A stretch of DNA of 64,000 nt, taken from the NCBI RefSeq assembly GCF_021155765.1, contig NC_060107.1, forward strand, positions 7,550,501 through 7,614,500, read 5' to 3'. The translations under genes and the position numbers were made by a program. Origin of the DNA: Diprion similis (taxonomy: Eukaryota; Arthropoda; Insecta; Hymenoptera; Diprionidae). Shown here one piece after another: positions 42,795 to 55,131 of this stretch (position 1 is the stretch's first letter; each line of letters opens with the position of its first letter). A model generated the notes under the pieces. The model was not told the DNA's origin. It made no database searches and was given only the letters and a program-made list of their open reading frames with translations.

Positions 42795-44961
42795 ATTTTC
42801 TCGTCCTCTTTAAATCGGAACCATAACCGAATAACGAAACGGAGCCGCGTTCACGATCGTTTCACCGATGCGATATAAATTTTAAACTAGTATAGAAATA
42901 GAGTTATTGTAATAGACGTGGAGGATGTGTGCAGATGATGGTTCTGGTCTGCGTTATAAATATGATTTCCACACGAGCTGGGGACACGGTTGAAATTGGC
43001 AATTTTGTCATTTTTCATAAGCCACGCTATGTCATTACCCCGCGGATTGCATCAGACTTTTCTCTCGAGCCGAGCCACTGCAGTTTACGTATGAACTTGT
43101 GTCCTTATTAAGGGTTGTCAGACAATTTTACGCACGTCGAATGCGCAATATTCAACTTCTCGAGTTCAGCCGGCTTTCGAGTCTCGTATGGACTCATTAT
43201 TTTCACAGTTTCTATTTGCAGGGCAGTGTAATTCGCGTTGGCAACTCGATTTTCTTGGAAAATACTCCACAAGGTTTTGTAAAAATTGAAACAGCGCTTG
43301 ATTCGGTTGAAATGTGTTTGAAAAATTTATGCCCTGTAATACAGAACAGATCGTAGAATTCAAATTACGCAAAATCAAATACGGAATAGAATTCGCAATT
43401 ACTCACAAGCTGAGAGTAAGGAGTCAAAATACTTGTTTGACGTTCTCCTTGTTTTCAGCGCAAAATCGACTTAAAATTATGAATAATCAAAATTTGTTTT
43501 CAATTTATTTTTCAGATTCTAATTCAAAAAAGAAAAAAAATAGCACTTTTATGCATACATAAACACGAGCGTAACGTTAATCTATTTAATTTACAAATAT
43601 TTCTACAACGAGTTTTTGCCACAACGGTAAGAAACGAGACGTGAACTGAAGCTGGCCGTATTATTCCTGTAATAAGCGTCCTGCAGCACATATTTCTATG
43701 TGGTATGTGAAAAAAGTGCTCTTCATTCCGGCGTACCGGGTGTACAGTTTGAATTTATGCCGGCGTAAGTTTGACGTCTCTAAAGAGAGGGAGATAGAGA
43801 GAGAGAGAGAATAAATAGCGAAATCCTGCGAAAACAGGTTTTTGTTTTGAGTTTCATTTTTATCGAGTTTTACGTACACACCGCATCAATGTTACTTTCG
43901 ATTTTTCAAACGTGCAAATCTGCGCAACTTTCTTCTCTCTTCTCTACTGGACATATTTTGAACACGAGTCGAAACGAAACGGTATGAATATGAAGATCAC
44001 ATCCGCATCCGCCTGCTGCAGAGTACCTACCACGATCGATCTTCGATAATCAGATCAATCAATCGTGTTGTCTTTGTCAAGTATTAAAATTGCAGCCGCA
44101 ACGCAACGTTGTGGTATAAAAATATTACAGCGATATTAAAAAGTCACGTTTTATTACACTTTTCAACGTTAAACTTGGGGCTTAAAATTTTTTTCTTCTC
44201 TGCGTTCTCCTAACCGACTGCTATTTTCACGAACTACTATTACCACCATAACCGTATACATATATTTTACACGCAATTTTAAGATCGGATCAACCGAAAT
44301 GAAAAGTTGCGAAGAGATAAAAATCTCTCCTTGATTTTCAATTGTTTTTTTTTCCTAATATCTTCTATCATTTATATATATAGTCTATCGCCCATTATCG
44401 TCTATCGTCTATGATCTATCAACCATGCGTTACCCACAGCGGAGCAGCATCAGTAATGAATGAACTCGATGTGTGCAGGAGTGCAACAAACGACCTTGCA
44501 CAAGGCAGTGCAGTGTGCAGGTATCCGCGCACATATCCATTGCAGTTGAGGAACTGCATCACGAACGCTGTGAATAGCACCGTTCGTGTACTTGTTATTA
44601 CGCTGTCTCAATTTATCGGTTGCGCAAACTCGTCGTCTATCGATGAAAATAAGAATGGCGGATATCGTAAAGTGCATAACACGATGTGCATGGGACTAGT
44701 GCCTGAGCATACTTGAGTATACTTGTGAAAAAAAATATCTTATGATCTTTATCGAAATATGAAAATGTTTCAGCAACCATTGATATAGTAAAAAGATTCC
44801 CGCTTCTAATTTTTATGAAATTTATTTTCGGAAAAAGCTAGACAGAACAGTAAAAAAGAAAAATCTTCTCATTTCGGTTCTGAGCTTGAAAAATTTTCAT
44901 ATCTGATACATGATTTTTCACAATTTTTTCAGGTTTTTAAATCGTGCCGAAAAAATCTAAG

Positions 44962-44993
<32 letters not shown>
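44962..44993. repeat. Poly-A tract of about 32 nt
   Basis: An uninterrupted A run. It could be the tail of an old retroposed transcript, but I saw no flanking target-site duplication. Confidence 0.85.
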
Positions 44994-44995
<2 letters not shown>

Positions 44996-46480
44996 AGTGC
45001 CTTTCAAAGTGAGAAGAATCGTATAAAAAATTGCGGGCCAAATCCAAAAATTCAAGGAGTGTACGTAGGTCGAAATGAGCTGCCCTTTATAAATGTTTGA
45101 CTAGTTACTAAAAACACACTTATTTAATTATGCCTAATCATTTATCAAGTAAACAAAAAATTTCGTCCACTTGATAGTAAAGGTGTGTAAATGTCGTGTG
45201 TCCCAATTATTTTTTAATCGCACTGGTGAAAATCGATCGTTAAATTAACAATTTCTTTTCTGCCACCTTTTTTCGCTTCCTTCTCTCTCTTTCTCTGGCT
45301 CTCTTTACCTTAACCGCTCTCTCACTCGAACAGTACAAACCGACTTAGAGGTCATCTTCAGGTTCTGATTTCAGATCAGGCGCCTTTCACATTGCAATAT
45401 CGTACTGCGTTCTAAATCATGAATATTCAACAAAAGTCACTCACAATACATTTATGGCGAAATTTGAAAGTGATGTTTAATTCAAACTGTTTTTAATGAT
45501 TTCAGTATTTTCCGTTTGGTTTTGCTTTTTTCTTCAGCGTAATTTACGATAATTTGTTAAATGAAAAGTGTTTTTTTTTTCTCATACCGATTATAGAATT
45601 ATATTGTTACTCTTGAAAATTTTTTTCTAATTTAGTGCAGATAATTACAATTAGAGACCTCGAAAATAAATTTTCAATTAACCTATTGAAAAATTCTGTA
45701 GTCAGTTTCACTTTGAAAGTTTCGAATTAATAAATTTATAGTAAACGAAGAAAAATTTATCCCATATTGAATCAGGGGTGGAAATTTTCGTTTTTTTCAT
45801 CTATTATCAATGATTCTTCTACGATTTGAGTGCAACAAGTTTTCATTGGCGAAAAACTGTTAGCAGAAAACTAACATCTCGCGTTTCGGCAGATTTTTTC
45901 GTTGTAATTTCCTGATTCTGCGAAGTTCTTCGCGATTGACTAGTTAGAGCGAAAAAGTGGAAAAAAAAAAGAAACAGCTGTGGAATATAAAAAATATTGC
46001 GTTGAAAAAATTGTGAGTGAAACGTGAGACAGAAAGTTTTCTAACCCCTTGAAATCAAAATTGTCGTTAGCTACATCAGGCGAGGTGGATTGTGCATAAA
46101 TCATTCCATCCGTATATTAAAAGCCATTTAATAACCGCTGTGACGATCAGATTATGCTTTAGTGCAATCTGAGTAGGCAGGCGATAAATTGCGGAGAGCA
46201 TGATCAGCTCACGTTAGATGTGAGTATAATTTAAATTCTTGCGACTCAATTAAAATTCGTCCCCTCGTACCGGCAGCGAATTATTCCAAAGCATTCGCGC
46301 ATAACCCGGTTTGTAGCTCGGATACCTGTAACACCTATAAGTAATCCATACCTAATTGAAGTCATTTATGCCTGCCTTCGTCACTTTACATACGAAAATC
46401 ATGATGCCTCAAATCATATAATGTTTCGAAAGAATTCAGCGTGCAATTTGTGACATTATTTATTATTTGAATTCGATAAG

Positions 46481-46642
46481 AAATTGACGATTTTTGACAT
46501 TTTTTTAAATTTGGAGCGACCTCTTTTTTTTAACTGTCCCTTGGAGTGGGCTCTTAAAACATCAAAAACTAACATTTTGTCACACGAGACTCAAAAAAAA
46601 AAAAAAAAAAAAAAAATAGTCGGTTTTTTTGCGCCACCCTAA
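46481..46642. mobile_element. Palindromic repeat element, family 2, half copy
   Basis: It matches the right arm of the copy at 52591-53170 almost base for base. Shared segments include ACTGTCCCTTGGAGTGGGCT, AAACATCAAAAACTAACATT, a long A-run, and the end TTTTTTGCGCCACCCTAAT. Only the right half is present. The near identity points to recent activity of the family. Confidence 0.7.
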
Positions 46643-46649
46643 TAAACAC

Positions 46650-47037
46650 ATTATATGTCAACACGTGCGTAAGATAATGGCCGGAGTATAGCGAAGTGAA
46701 AAAAGGATCTAAATCTATTCTTAACTAGAAAGGCGTGCGGTGTGAGATCCGAATTACTTACGTATGTGCCCAAGCAATTCGGGTTGTCATTTGTATCTCG
46801 GCCCCTGCGGGGGCAGAAACGCGTTCTAGTATCACGTACGTACAACGGTGATTAGCCGGCTTGCCCGAACGTCCGTAAAACCTCGGCATAGCATGAAAAC
46901 CGCTAAAGTTAGCCGTACGACGCGCGACGGCTGTTGCGGTTTAAGATCGGTGAGAATTTTCGTCTCTCGCTTCCTTTATGGGCATGATGTACCTACCTAC
47001 TTTGTTGTGCATGGGTATAAACATGTGCCTGTATACC

Positions 47038-47070
<33 letters not shown>

Positions 47071-47140
47071 GTAACTATTCTATATACTTGACTCCACGTG
47101 AATGCTCTGAATTTAAACGATTGAAATTTCAAACGGTTTT
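46650..47140. other. GC-rich patch followed by a CA microsatellite
   Basis: The segment 46,680-46,960 is GC-rich, contains GGCCCCTGCGGGGGC, and ends near a GATCGGTGAGA donor-like site (46948), so a promoter with a first exon is possible. A CA run of about 14 units (47043-47070) follows. The open frame across this segment (46848-47144) translates the CA repeat and is not supported. Confidence 0.3.
47043..47070. repeat. CA microsatellite
   Basis: About 14 uninterrupted CA units. Confidence 0.9.
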
Positions 47141-48518
47141 TTAGCGTAGGACGCACGTATATTTCTAGCTCTTTACGCGTTACTCTGCATGTCTTATGTT
47201 ATGTGTACATATCACATTCCATTCCATGCAATTTCAAATATATGCGACAGAACATGGAATTGTCGTGTATGATATTATTTTCCCTCAATCGATAAGAATT
47301 TTATTTTAGAAGGTACGGTTTTTTTTGTTTTTGTTTTTATAAAATCAGGGTTAACATATAATTCCATTTTAAAATTCTTCTTTTTTTTTTTTATCTTGCC
47401 TATGAAATTTATCCCTTTGTAAAAATTACTGTTCGGGAAGTGCGTGCAAGTACTTGTGAAGTAGATTTAGTTGCAGTATTTGATACTGGATGAAATAGAG
47501 AAACGAATTTCAAATGAGAAATATTACAAATTCCATCGAATACGGTGAATAAACTTTATGTAAGGGTTTTCGGGGCTGAATTATGAAAATCTGATTTCAG
47601 ATTCGTAATACTTGTTGTCTTTGAATTTTCTGCATCGATATCGTACTTTTTTTTAGCGAGAAAGTCAGAATATTGGTAGACAAAATTTTTTACCTTCAAA
47701 AATTCGGCAACGAAAGTTAAATTCACCTCGAAAATAGTGCAGTAACAGATGCAGATGCCTAGATTTGCATTCGTATTTCGTATTTCGTCTCTTCAATTTC
47801 TTTTCACGTATTTGGAGAAATTTCTCGTCGACTTTTGTATGCATAATATATAGGTATTATACGCGTTTTTCATATTAACCCTTTCGGTCATCTATATTAT
47901 ATCCATTTTTTGTATATTTAGAGGACTTTTCAACGCATTTATTTGCGGTTTTTTTATCATTTCCGAAAGTAAACTAAGTAATTTAAAAAAAAAAAAAAAT
48001 CATTCAATCAAAACAACTTTTCGTTCAACAGTCAATATAAAGTGAAAAAATTCTATTATTTCAATTGACGGAATATTTATTTTGTCAGGTTTCGTACTTT
48101 TATTTATATCTTTTCGTAATTACGTAAATTGACAAACAATATTTGAAAAGAATAATCTTACTTTGTAAAAAAGAGTTCTTTTTTTTTCCACAGGTGTAAT
48201 TATCGTACAAGTTATTTATTTATTCACATTTTCCTAAATAATTGTTTGGCAACTTCTGTCATAAATATCCTGCTTCATCGAGAATCCAAGAAAACATGTT
48301 AAATTTTCAATGATTATGCGTTCAAAAAAATTAGCTCCATTCCATTGGAAAATATCGATTTTCCGTTGTAATTTTACCAGGCCTGTTATCTTTCTTTCAT
48401 TACCGAATTTGTCAAACTTATGACGTGAACAACATAACAGGATCCCATTCCAATTAACGAATCTTTCGATCCTCCAACCGTCGGATCAAAGACCGATAAA
48501 ACCGTCTTTGGTATACCA

Positions 48519-48519
<1 letters not shown>

Positions 48520-48552
<33 letters not shown>
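48520..48552. repeat. TA microsatellite
   Basis: About 16 TA units. Confidence 0.9.
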
Positions 48553-48554
<2 letters not shown>

Positions 48555-49664
48555 ATATGCATATCTGACAATTAGTGGAATCGTGTCAGGTGCATTTAGC
48601 CAATTTACAGTTAACAAGAATCCCCAAAGAATCAGAATCAGTCGATCTGCAGATCGTTTCGCGATAAAACGCGGGGGCTCGGCTGCTTTTTTTTTTAAAC
48701 TTACACCAAACTACTCCGCGACTTTGAAATGCAGCTACAAGGAATTAATTGTTAACTTTTTAATTACCTTGAATACATGGGCTACATAGACAGAATTTTA
48801 TTTTAAATCTCATTTGATGCTAATGTTTCTACTCTTGTTTCTTAACACGTGTTGTACCTTTATGTTACATACATGTACGTACACACGGTAATTGTCACGG
48901 ATGCTTAAGCCCGCTGTGACTGAAACCATATCACATATATATACCTAACACACCGTTTCTTTTTTGTCCCGTTAATCCGAGATCTCCTCTTCAGGGTTTA
49001 ATACCCATCTTATATATATATCCACATACGTACATCGTTGATCTTAATTTAGCTAATTTCTTTTTTGCATTTCTCTTTTTTCTTTTAGTTTTCTTCTTAA
49101 ATCCTTACCCCTAATTACCTCTCCGCTTGTTTCAATTCTGTACTTTAATTGCCGTATAAGATCCTACCTTTAAGGCGTAATTGCCTTCTTCTTAAACGCT
49201 AAATACGTTCAGTGCAAAAGGATCGAGATAAGAACTGTATAAATATACTACGATTCAATCGAAATTCCCAGCGAATATTCTCAAATTGTGTTAGCCTTAT
49301 AATATATGTATATATAACTCGGTCTTAAACAATACATTTTTAAACATTAACCTTGTTTCTTTATTAATCTCTTTTTCCCTACCACTAACGGGACGCTTTT
49401 CTGAATCATCGTGCCAAGCATACGTATATTATAGTTCGCAAGTCAAATAAAGAGAAAAAAGATTGAAAATTACGCATTTGAAATTTTTCAATTAATAGAA
49501 GGGTTTGAATTTCATAAACAATTCACTTGTTTAGTTTATTTTTTATTTATTTATTTATAGTAATAAGATATACAAAATATTCCGACGTATAAGTCCGTGC
49601 ACTTGAAACACACACCGAATTTGTATAAGAAAATCGTTTAGAAAGTGAGAATCCATATATAAAA

Positions 49665-49669
<5 letters not shown>

Positions 49670-49701
<32 letters not shown>
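49670..49701. repeat. TA microsatellite
   Basis: About 16 TA units. Confidence 0.9.
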
Positions 49702-49703
<2 letters not shown>

Positions 49704-51001
49704 CCCAAGCGCTGCACCTACGCAGAGCGATAATTGAAAAAATCTATAGAGAAGGTATTGTTTTATTTACTTTTATGTCAATTGACATGTATGTACGTAG
49801 AAACGGTATCTATGTGGGTATATAATATCTATTATATAGTCGATTCCGGGTGGCATCGGATTCAACATTAGATGGTTAACTGAGCACTGAGGTTGAATGT
49901 TTTTACTTTGTCTTATCCGCGCACGGCAGGCAATACAATTTGAGTAATAAAAATGCTTGAAAAAGATTCAATTAGCTTAATTAGTATAAAGTCGACAAAT
50001 TGCTCTCCATTTGTTTTATAATCTCTGCGGTTTACAGTAGTTAACAGTAGTAGTAAGTACGTGTCTAGCCGTCGTCTCGAGACCTTTGAGCCTTCCTTTA
50101 TCGGTGTGAATACGCAATGGAAACCGATAGCACTGTGTGTGTGTCGTCTGCTATTGCAAGCTTCAAAAAGTTCTGCTTTCACGCAGCCGTATATACGCTG
50201 ATTTATAAACCGTCGTCAGCGAGCCCTGCAGATACGGTATTTTCTTGTTTTACTTTAATCAGAGGTTTCGAATCGGTATTAGCCTAGATTACTAATCGAC
50301 GCTGAAATTATATGATTGTAGACTGCATGAGCGTGTTTGTCGAAAACTTATAGGTACCGTATGTCGGTTATTAGGGTGTTTCGTTTCAAAGTAACATATG
50401 TAAGTTTTATCTCTCTCTCTCTCTCTCTATTTGTTTTTCTTTTTGAAGAAACACTTTTTGTGAACGATGAAAAAAATTTTTTACCGAAGGGGATTTCTGC
50501 AATCCAATTTCAAAAGGTTGCTCTTGTTTTGGATTTTTTTTTCTTTTTATGTTTATTTATTTATTTATTTATTTATTTTTTTTTTTTTTTTCTATCCTAA
50601 TTCCTATCAATAAGACAAATTTAACGATCGTACCTCGACTTGATCCAGCGGAAATATTTTCCACAGAATTCAAGTCTGTGCGAAATTTTTCATCTTGATA
50701 AAAGAGAGAAAAAAAAAAAAAAAAAGAAATGAAATTCGCTGATAACTCAATTAACGATTTAAAAAATTCTGAACCTCGAAAGTCAGTTTCTTCAAAACTT
50801 TCTATACGACTGAATAATTATATCGGTCAATTTTCCATAAAAAAAAAAAAAAAAAAATATGTTGAGAAAAAAGTCTGCTTCTTCAACGGTTTAAGAATCT
50901 AGTGTTTGTATGCGTGTGTGTGTTTTTTTTCTCATGTAAAAAAATTTATCTTTAACAGTTTTTAGTAACCAAATCGTATATCGTGTTGACTTTACGAAAA
51001 A

Positions 51002-51028
51002 ATATATATATATATATATATATATATT
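51002..51028. repeat. TA microsatellite
   Basis: About 13 TA units. Confidence 0.9.
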
Positions 51029-51609
51029 TCAAGTCACATCTGTGTCGGAATTTCAATTATCTATACAAAATTCTTTCAATCATATATTCCGACAAGTTGT
51101 GAGATTTACGAAGAATAAACAAATAAAAAAAGAAAACAACACAACAAACAAACGGAAAAGGAAAGACATCTTTCACCAAATCGTCGCTCGTCTCAAGAGT
51201 GCATTTAAATTCTCGTAAAACTTGGATGCAATTTGCGTCACGCGATCGTTGCATTAAAAGCACATATATTGTATATATATATATATATACGTGCGTGATA
51301 TGTAACGCATCAGCTAGGCTGAAATGTTGAATGAAATTGGGTTAACACCTCCGAGACAACTACGCACCTCCTGCTTCTCTCTATCTAAGTACACCTTTCA
51401 ACGGGTAGATTGTAGGTATGACTTTATTTTTCGGCAAAAAGTGTACCGGGATTCCATGATACGCATGTGAGTTCGACTCAGCGATCCTTTAATAGAAATC
51501 AGAGGCTCACGATCACGCGGAAGTTTTTTATGTATGTAGGTACTTTGGAACCTTGTCGAACCGACTGTCTCTTCAATCGTTAAATGTGTTTATTTGTTCA
51601 CCTTTACAG

Positions 51610-51713
51610 GTTATCGTTTTTTCAAAGTCATAGTGCAGGACGATTCTGATCAGGTTGCACACCTTGTGATCGACGGAAAATTGAAATCGCTTGAAATTTT
51701 TCAGGCCATCTAA
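51610..51713 (+). CDS. Exon-like segment, possible terminal exon, unidentified
   Basis: A good acceptor (TTTGTTCACCTTTACAG) precedes 33 codons ending in TAA at 51711-51713. They read YRFFKVIVQDDSDQ, then VAHLVIDGKLKSLEIF, QAI. The acidic/basic balance is protein-like and unlike the surrounding poly-T-biased frames. There is no upstream exon, no family match and no clear poly(A) site, so chance remains a strong alternative at this length. Confidence 0.2.
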
Positions 51714-52590
51714 TGTGGGAAGTAACTTTATGTAGAGATATAATGTAATTTAGTATTTTTGGAAAGAAATTGATTGAAAATAATGGTGAAAATTTATGGA
51801 ATTATTCATTTCTGAAATCAGATTTCGAAAATCGATGATCCAATCAGCGATCCCGAAACCCCCTGCACAGAGTTTTTGTCCGTATTCGCTGAAATTTCAA
51901 ATCTTTATCCGCCACATCGGATCCACCATCTTGAATCGTGAAAATTTTCTTTCAAATTTATTTTCAGCAATCCAAAAAATCATAGAATACTATCTTGTTA
52001 CAAAAGTTGACTTGGCACAATGACGTGTAAGTAGCTCGAAGGGTTAAGGATGAAAGATCTTACCTTTCATCGAGACAGTCCGGACCATTAATTCTCAAAT
52101 TTCACGGGTAAGCAAGGCGCGTGCGAGATGCACGTGCATAACACACACGCATACACACACACACATTTACAATCTGCCCACACTACAGAGACGAAAACGG
52201 AGAAAAAGCAACACGTATGTACGTAGAGGCACAACGTGAACCCTAAAAACGGTACTTTCATTTGTCAGGGTCTGGTTAGTGAACCGTGAACGTTCATTAA
52301 AACCTCCGGATGATCAAGAACAAATGAGACAGATATGCTATAGCTACGTATGTACATCGTGCGTGTTCATCTTATCTTTTCACAACGTCTATACGTGCCT
52401 GGTAGGTAAAGATGACGTTCGTGTACCCAACTGTAACATTATACCATTAAACGTTATTTAAGGGCGACGAAAGTATCTCTTTGATAGAGGAAATCCAGTT
52501 TACGATCTAGAAGTACCTTCTCGGTATCAGGCACACCTTTATTGACTCCTAGATCCGTCTGACTTACGTGGTTCTCGAATTATCTGTCCA

Positions 52591-53170
52591 TTTTTTTTTT
52601 GAGTCTCGTGTGACAAAAACTTAGTTTTTGATGTTTTAAGAGCCCACTCCAAAGGAAAGCTCTGAAAAAAAATTTTTAAGAGGTCGCTCAAAATTTTTGA
52701 AAATGTCAAAAATCGTCAAAAAATTAAATTAAAAAAATTATACTTTCAGTATTTCGTTTGATTTTTAATTCATGTCGTGGTGTATTGTTGTAGATTCTTT
52801 CTTACTAAATCGAAGAAAAAAAATTTATGAAATTTTAATATGAATATTAAAAGGTCGCTCGAAAAGATCTAAAGAAATGCACCAAAAAATTGAAAAAAAT
52901 TATGATCTACCTTTCGAAATTCAAATTTTGAACTGAAACTTTCGGAAACTTATTTTTTTTTGTCTATAAAATTATACCGTAACGAGAAAAAAAAATTAAA
53001 AAAAAAAAAACGATTTTTGACGATTTCTGACGTTTTAAAAAATGTGGAACCAAATTTTTTGAACTGTCCCTTGGAGTGGGCTCTTAAAACATCAAAAACT
53101 AACATTTTGTCACACAAGACTCAAAAAAAAAAAAAAAAAAAAATAGTCGGCTTTTTTGCGCCACCCTAAT
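52591..53170. mobile_element. Palindromic repeat element, family 2, full copy (~580 bp)
   Basis: The left arm, GAGTCTCGTGTGACAAAAAC (52601) then GATGTTTTAAGAGCCCACTC (52630), is inverted on the right as GAGTGGGCTCTTAAAACATC (53075) and GTCACACAAGACTC (53109). The right end is GCGCCACCCTAAT; the left tip has been lost, leaving a T-run. Inner segments (GGTCGCTCAAAATTTTTGAA) also pair imperfectly. No coding capacity. The terminal AGGGTGG motif is shared with family 1, which suggests related transposases. Confidence 0.7.
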
Positions 53171-54940
53171 ATGTATGTACGGTGGAACTCGTTATATCGC
53201 GGCCTGAATGGTATTTTACCGACACTTATGTCTTACAATTAGGTAGATAGGTATCCAGGCCTTGCACGTGCATCGTGAGGTGTGTAATCATTTTCATTCA
53301 CGAAATTGCGACATACGAGTGTAACGTATACGTATATATCTGTAATAAGGGTCCAATCCTTACCGCATATCTTCCGCAGCGTCCGTTTTTACCTACGAAT
53401 TACAAATAATTGTAAATTTCTATCAGTAACTTTATCTACGCCATCTTTTACCTCTTTAATGAGAAATCAGTTGGATAATTATCAATTAATTATCGCACAT
53501 GTAAGTCAAATTCAATATAAATGCTCGTGTTACAACATGGCGTGTAGATAATGTAAATGCGTGTAAATAATTTTTTACCGCTAAATAAAAGTCTGAGAAG
53601 TTCCTCTCGTATATTATTTTTTTAAAAACGATTCAAGTTCTTTTTACTTTCATGAAAATTTCGAAATGGTAAATATTTTTGCGTTACTCTCTACACCCTG
53701 TTCGTTTCTGCTTTTCTGTTTTTCTTACAGATTTTTCTAAAATACGTTATATACACGTGATTAATTTTTCGCTGTAATAATCAGAAGAAGAAAAAAAAAT
53801 CCATCTCTTCTTGCAAATTTCACTCATATTCCCTGTAACTCCATATATAACACATCTAACATGTTAAAATATCAAAAATTACTATTTTCTTATCCTTCGA
53901 GTCCTAATCTCGTTATACCGTGACAATTTTTCCGAGGATTTTTAGATTTATAATATCAATCCACATACCAACGGCGATAATTTTCTTCCACCACATCAAA
54001 AATAACAATTAATTTGTCCAAGGGATGAATTTGATTAGAAAAAAAAAAACAGTAAAAATAAAATAAACAATTGTTTTGTTGAAAAAAAAAAAAAAAAAAA
54101 ATTAAAATAATGTTTATCGCAAGGTTACGTAAAAATATTTATTCACGCGACGCGTGCCGGACTCGAGGCTGTTAATTAAATTTGGTATATACGTTAAAAC
54201 AGCATATATAATTAAGGCAGGCAATATTTGTACACACTCTATGCATGTAAGGCAAATTAGGGGAACCGCGTGCTGCTGCTGCTGGTGGTGATGCTCGTCT
54301 CGAAGAAAGTACATCTTATAGTCGTTCTTTTCGGACAAGGCAAGAGTCGCGGAGGTTTACTCGCGGCTATGGAGAGCGTCGATAGAGTGGGGCGAGTAGC
54401 ATAAGTATGGGCAGGCCTCAAGAATAACGCTCATTCTGATACTTGCCGCAATATAAGTATCTTATTGCGGAAACTTTGTACATGTAAATAAACAAACATA
54501 TTATACTACATTTACATGTAAATTAATAATTATAGAAGAGGAAGAAGAAGAAGAAGAAGATTAATAATAACGATAATAATAATAATAACAACAAAAGAGA
54601 AAGAGAATACTGTAATAAAATGCAGTGTGACAGAGGAATCTCTCTGATCGAAAATTATTTACAATTTAAGTAATAATAATATAATATATTAAAGGATATT
54701 TAAATCGACGCACGAAGAGAAAGTTGTCACGTTTTTCAAATTTTATTTCCTTCGTTGGTATATTCGCAAGTTCGATATATTTGCGTATAAATTGTAAAAA
54801 AAAAAAAAAAAAAAATATATTAACAAAATCAATAAATAATATCTAAAGATAATAAAAGAAATAAATAAAAATAAAAACCGAGTTTAAGGTGATACGAAAT
54901 TTAACGAAACACATAGGACTTGGAGCGTAACTATGACATA
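53171..54940. other. AT-rich region and possible 3' UTR of the next item
   Basis: No gene seen. There are poly-A runs, AAG and TAA microsatellites (54,540-54,590), and an 8-bp perfect hairpin (CCGCAATA/TATTGCGG, 54446-54470). The last part could be the 3' UTR of the minus-strand exon at 54949. Confidence 0.4.
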
Positions 54941-54948
54941 GAGGAAAG

Positions 54949-55131
54949 TTAGCAGTTTGTGGAAATAAGGAGACCCGCCATCAGCTGCATCAGATTATTC
55001 AGGATAATAAGATCGACGGCGGACGGACGACGTTGCATCGGTATTACATCTTGATCCTGAGTGAATTCACAGTGGCCGCCGTTCACCGGAAGATCTTCTG
55101 GAGGTCGTTTCAGGTTGGTATAATGCAAAAT
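54949..55131 (-). CDS. Candidate terminal coding exon of an unidentified minus-strand gene
   Basis: In GC-rich sequence surrounded by AT-rich DNA, the minus strand reads 60 residues then TAA. It includes NLKRPPEDLPVNGGHCEF, DQDVIPMQRRPSAVD and a hydrophobic end LIILNNLMQLMAGLLISTNC. Directly upstream is an acceptor (CTCGTAATTAG, ending at 55132) with an in-frame stop overlapping it, so the segment must start by splicing, phase 0. The weakly hydrophobic C-terminus could be a membrane anchor or GPI signal, but that is a guess. Upstream exons would lie to the right and were not found. The opposite strand is also open, so strand choice rests on residue composition and the clean acceptor. Confidence 0.4.
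   Translation of the reverse strand: MLHYTNLKRPPEDLPVNGGHCEFTQDQDVIPMQRRPSAVDLIILNNLMQLMAGLLISTNC

Larger units (their letters stand above)
37571..46480. other. Gene-poor AT-rich region, second part
   Basis: No recognised gene. It contains TA (39391, 42226), GA (39605), TTTC (42764) and poly-A (44962) runs. A GC-rich overlapping double hairpin lies at 40474-40495. A GC-richer patch at 44,410-44,716 carries two adjacent perfect hairpins and an unassigned 101-codon frame. A repeat-free, GC-richer patch at about 37,840-38,060 could be regulatory, but the sequence alone does not show it. Confidence 0.45.
47145..52590. other. Gene-poor AT-rich region, third part
   Basis: Mostly TA, poly-T and poly-A rich sequence, with TA microsatellites at 48520, 49670, 51002 and 51271. 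The only exon-like item I noted is 51610-51713. A single-ended TTAACCCTTTCGGTC sequence at 47877 resembles the end of the intron 12 element. Confidence 0.45.

Noticed and set aside
44962..44993. Poly-A tract as the tail of a processed pseudogene
   Set aside because: No gene-like sequence precedes it on the plus strand and no target-site duplication was seen.
46848..47144. 98-codon plus-strand frame in the GC-rich patch
   Set aside because: The middle is a Thr-His run from the CA microsatellite.
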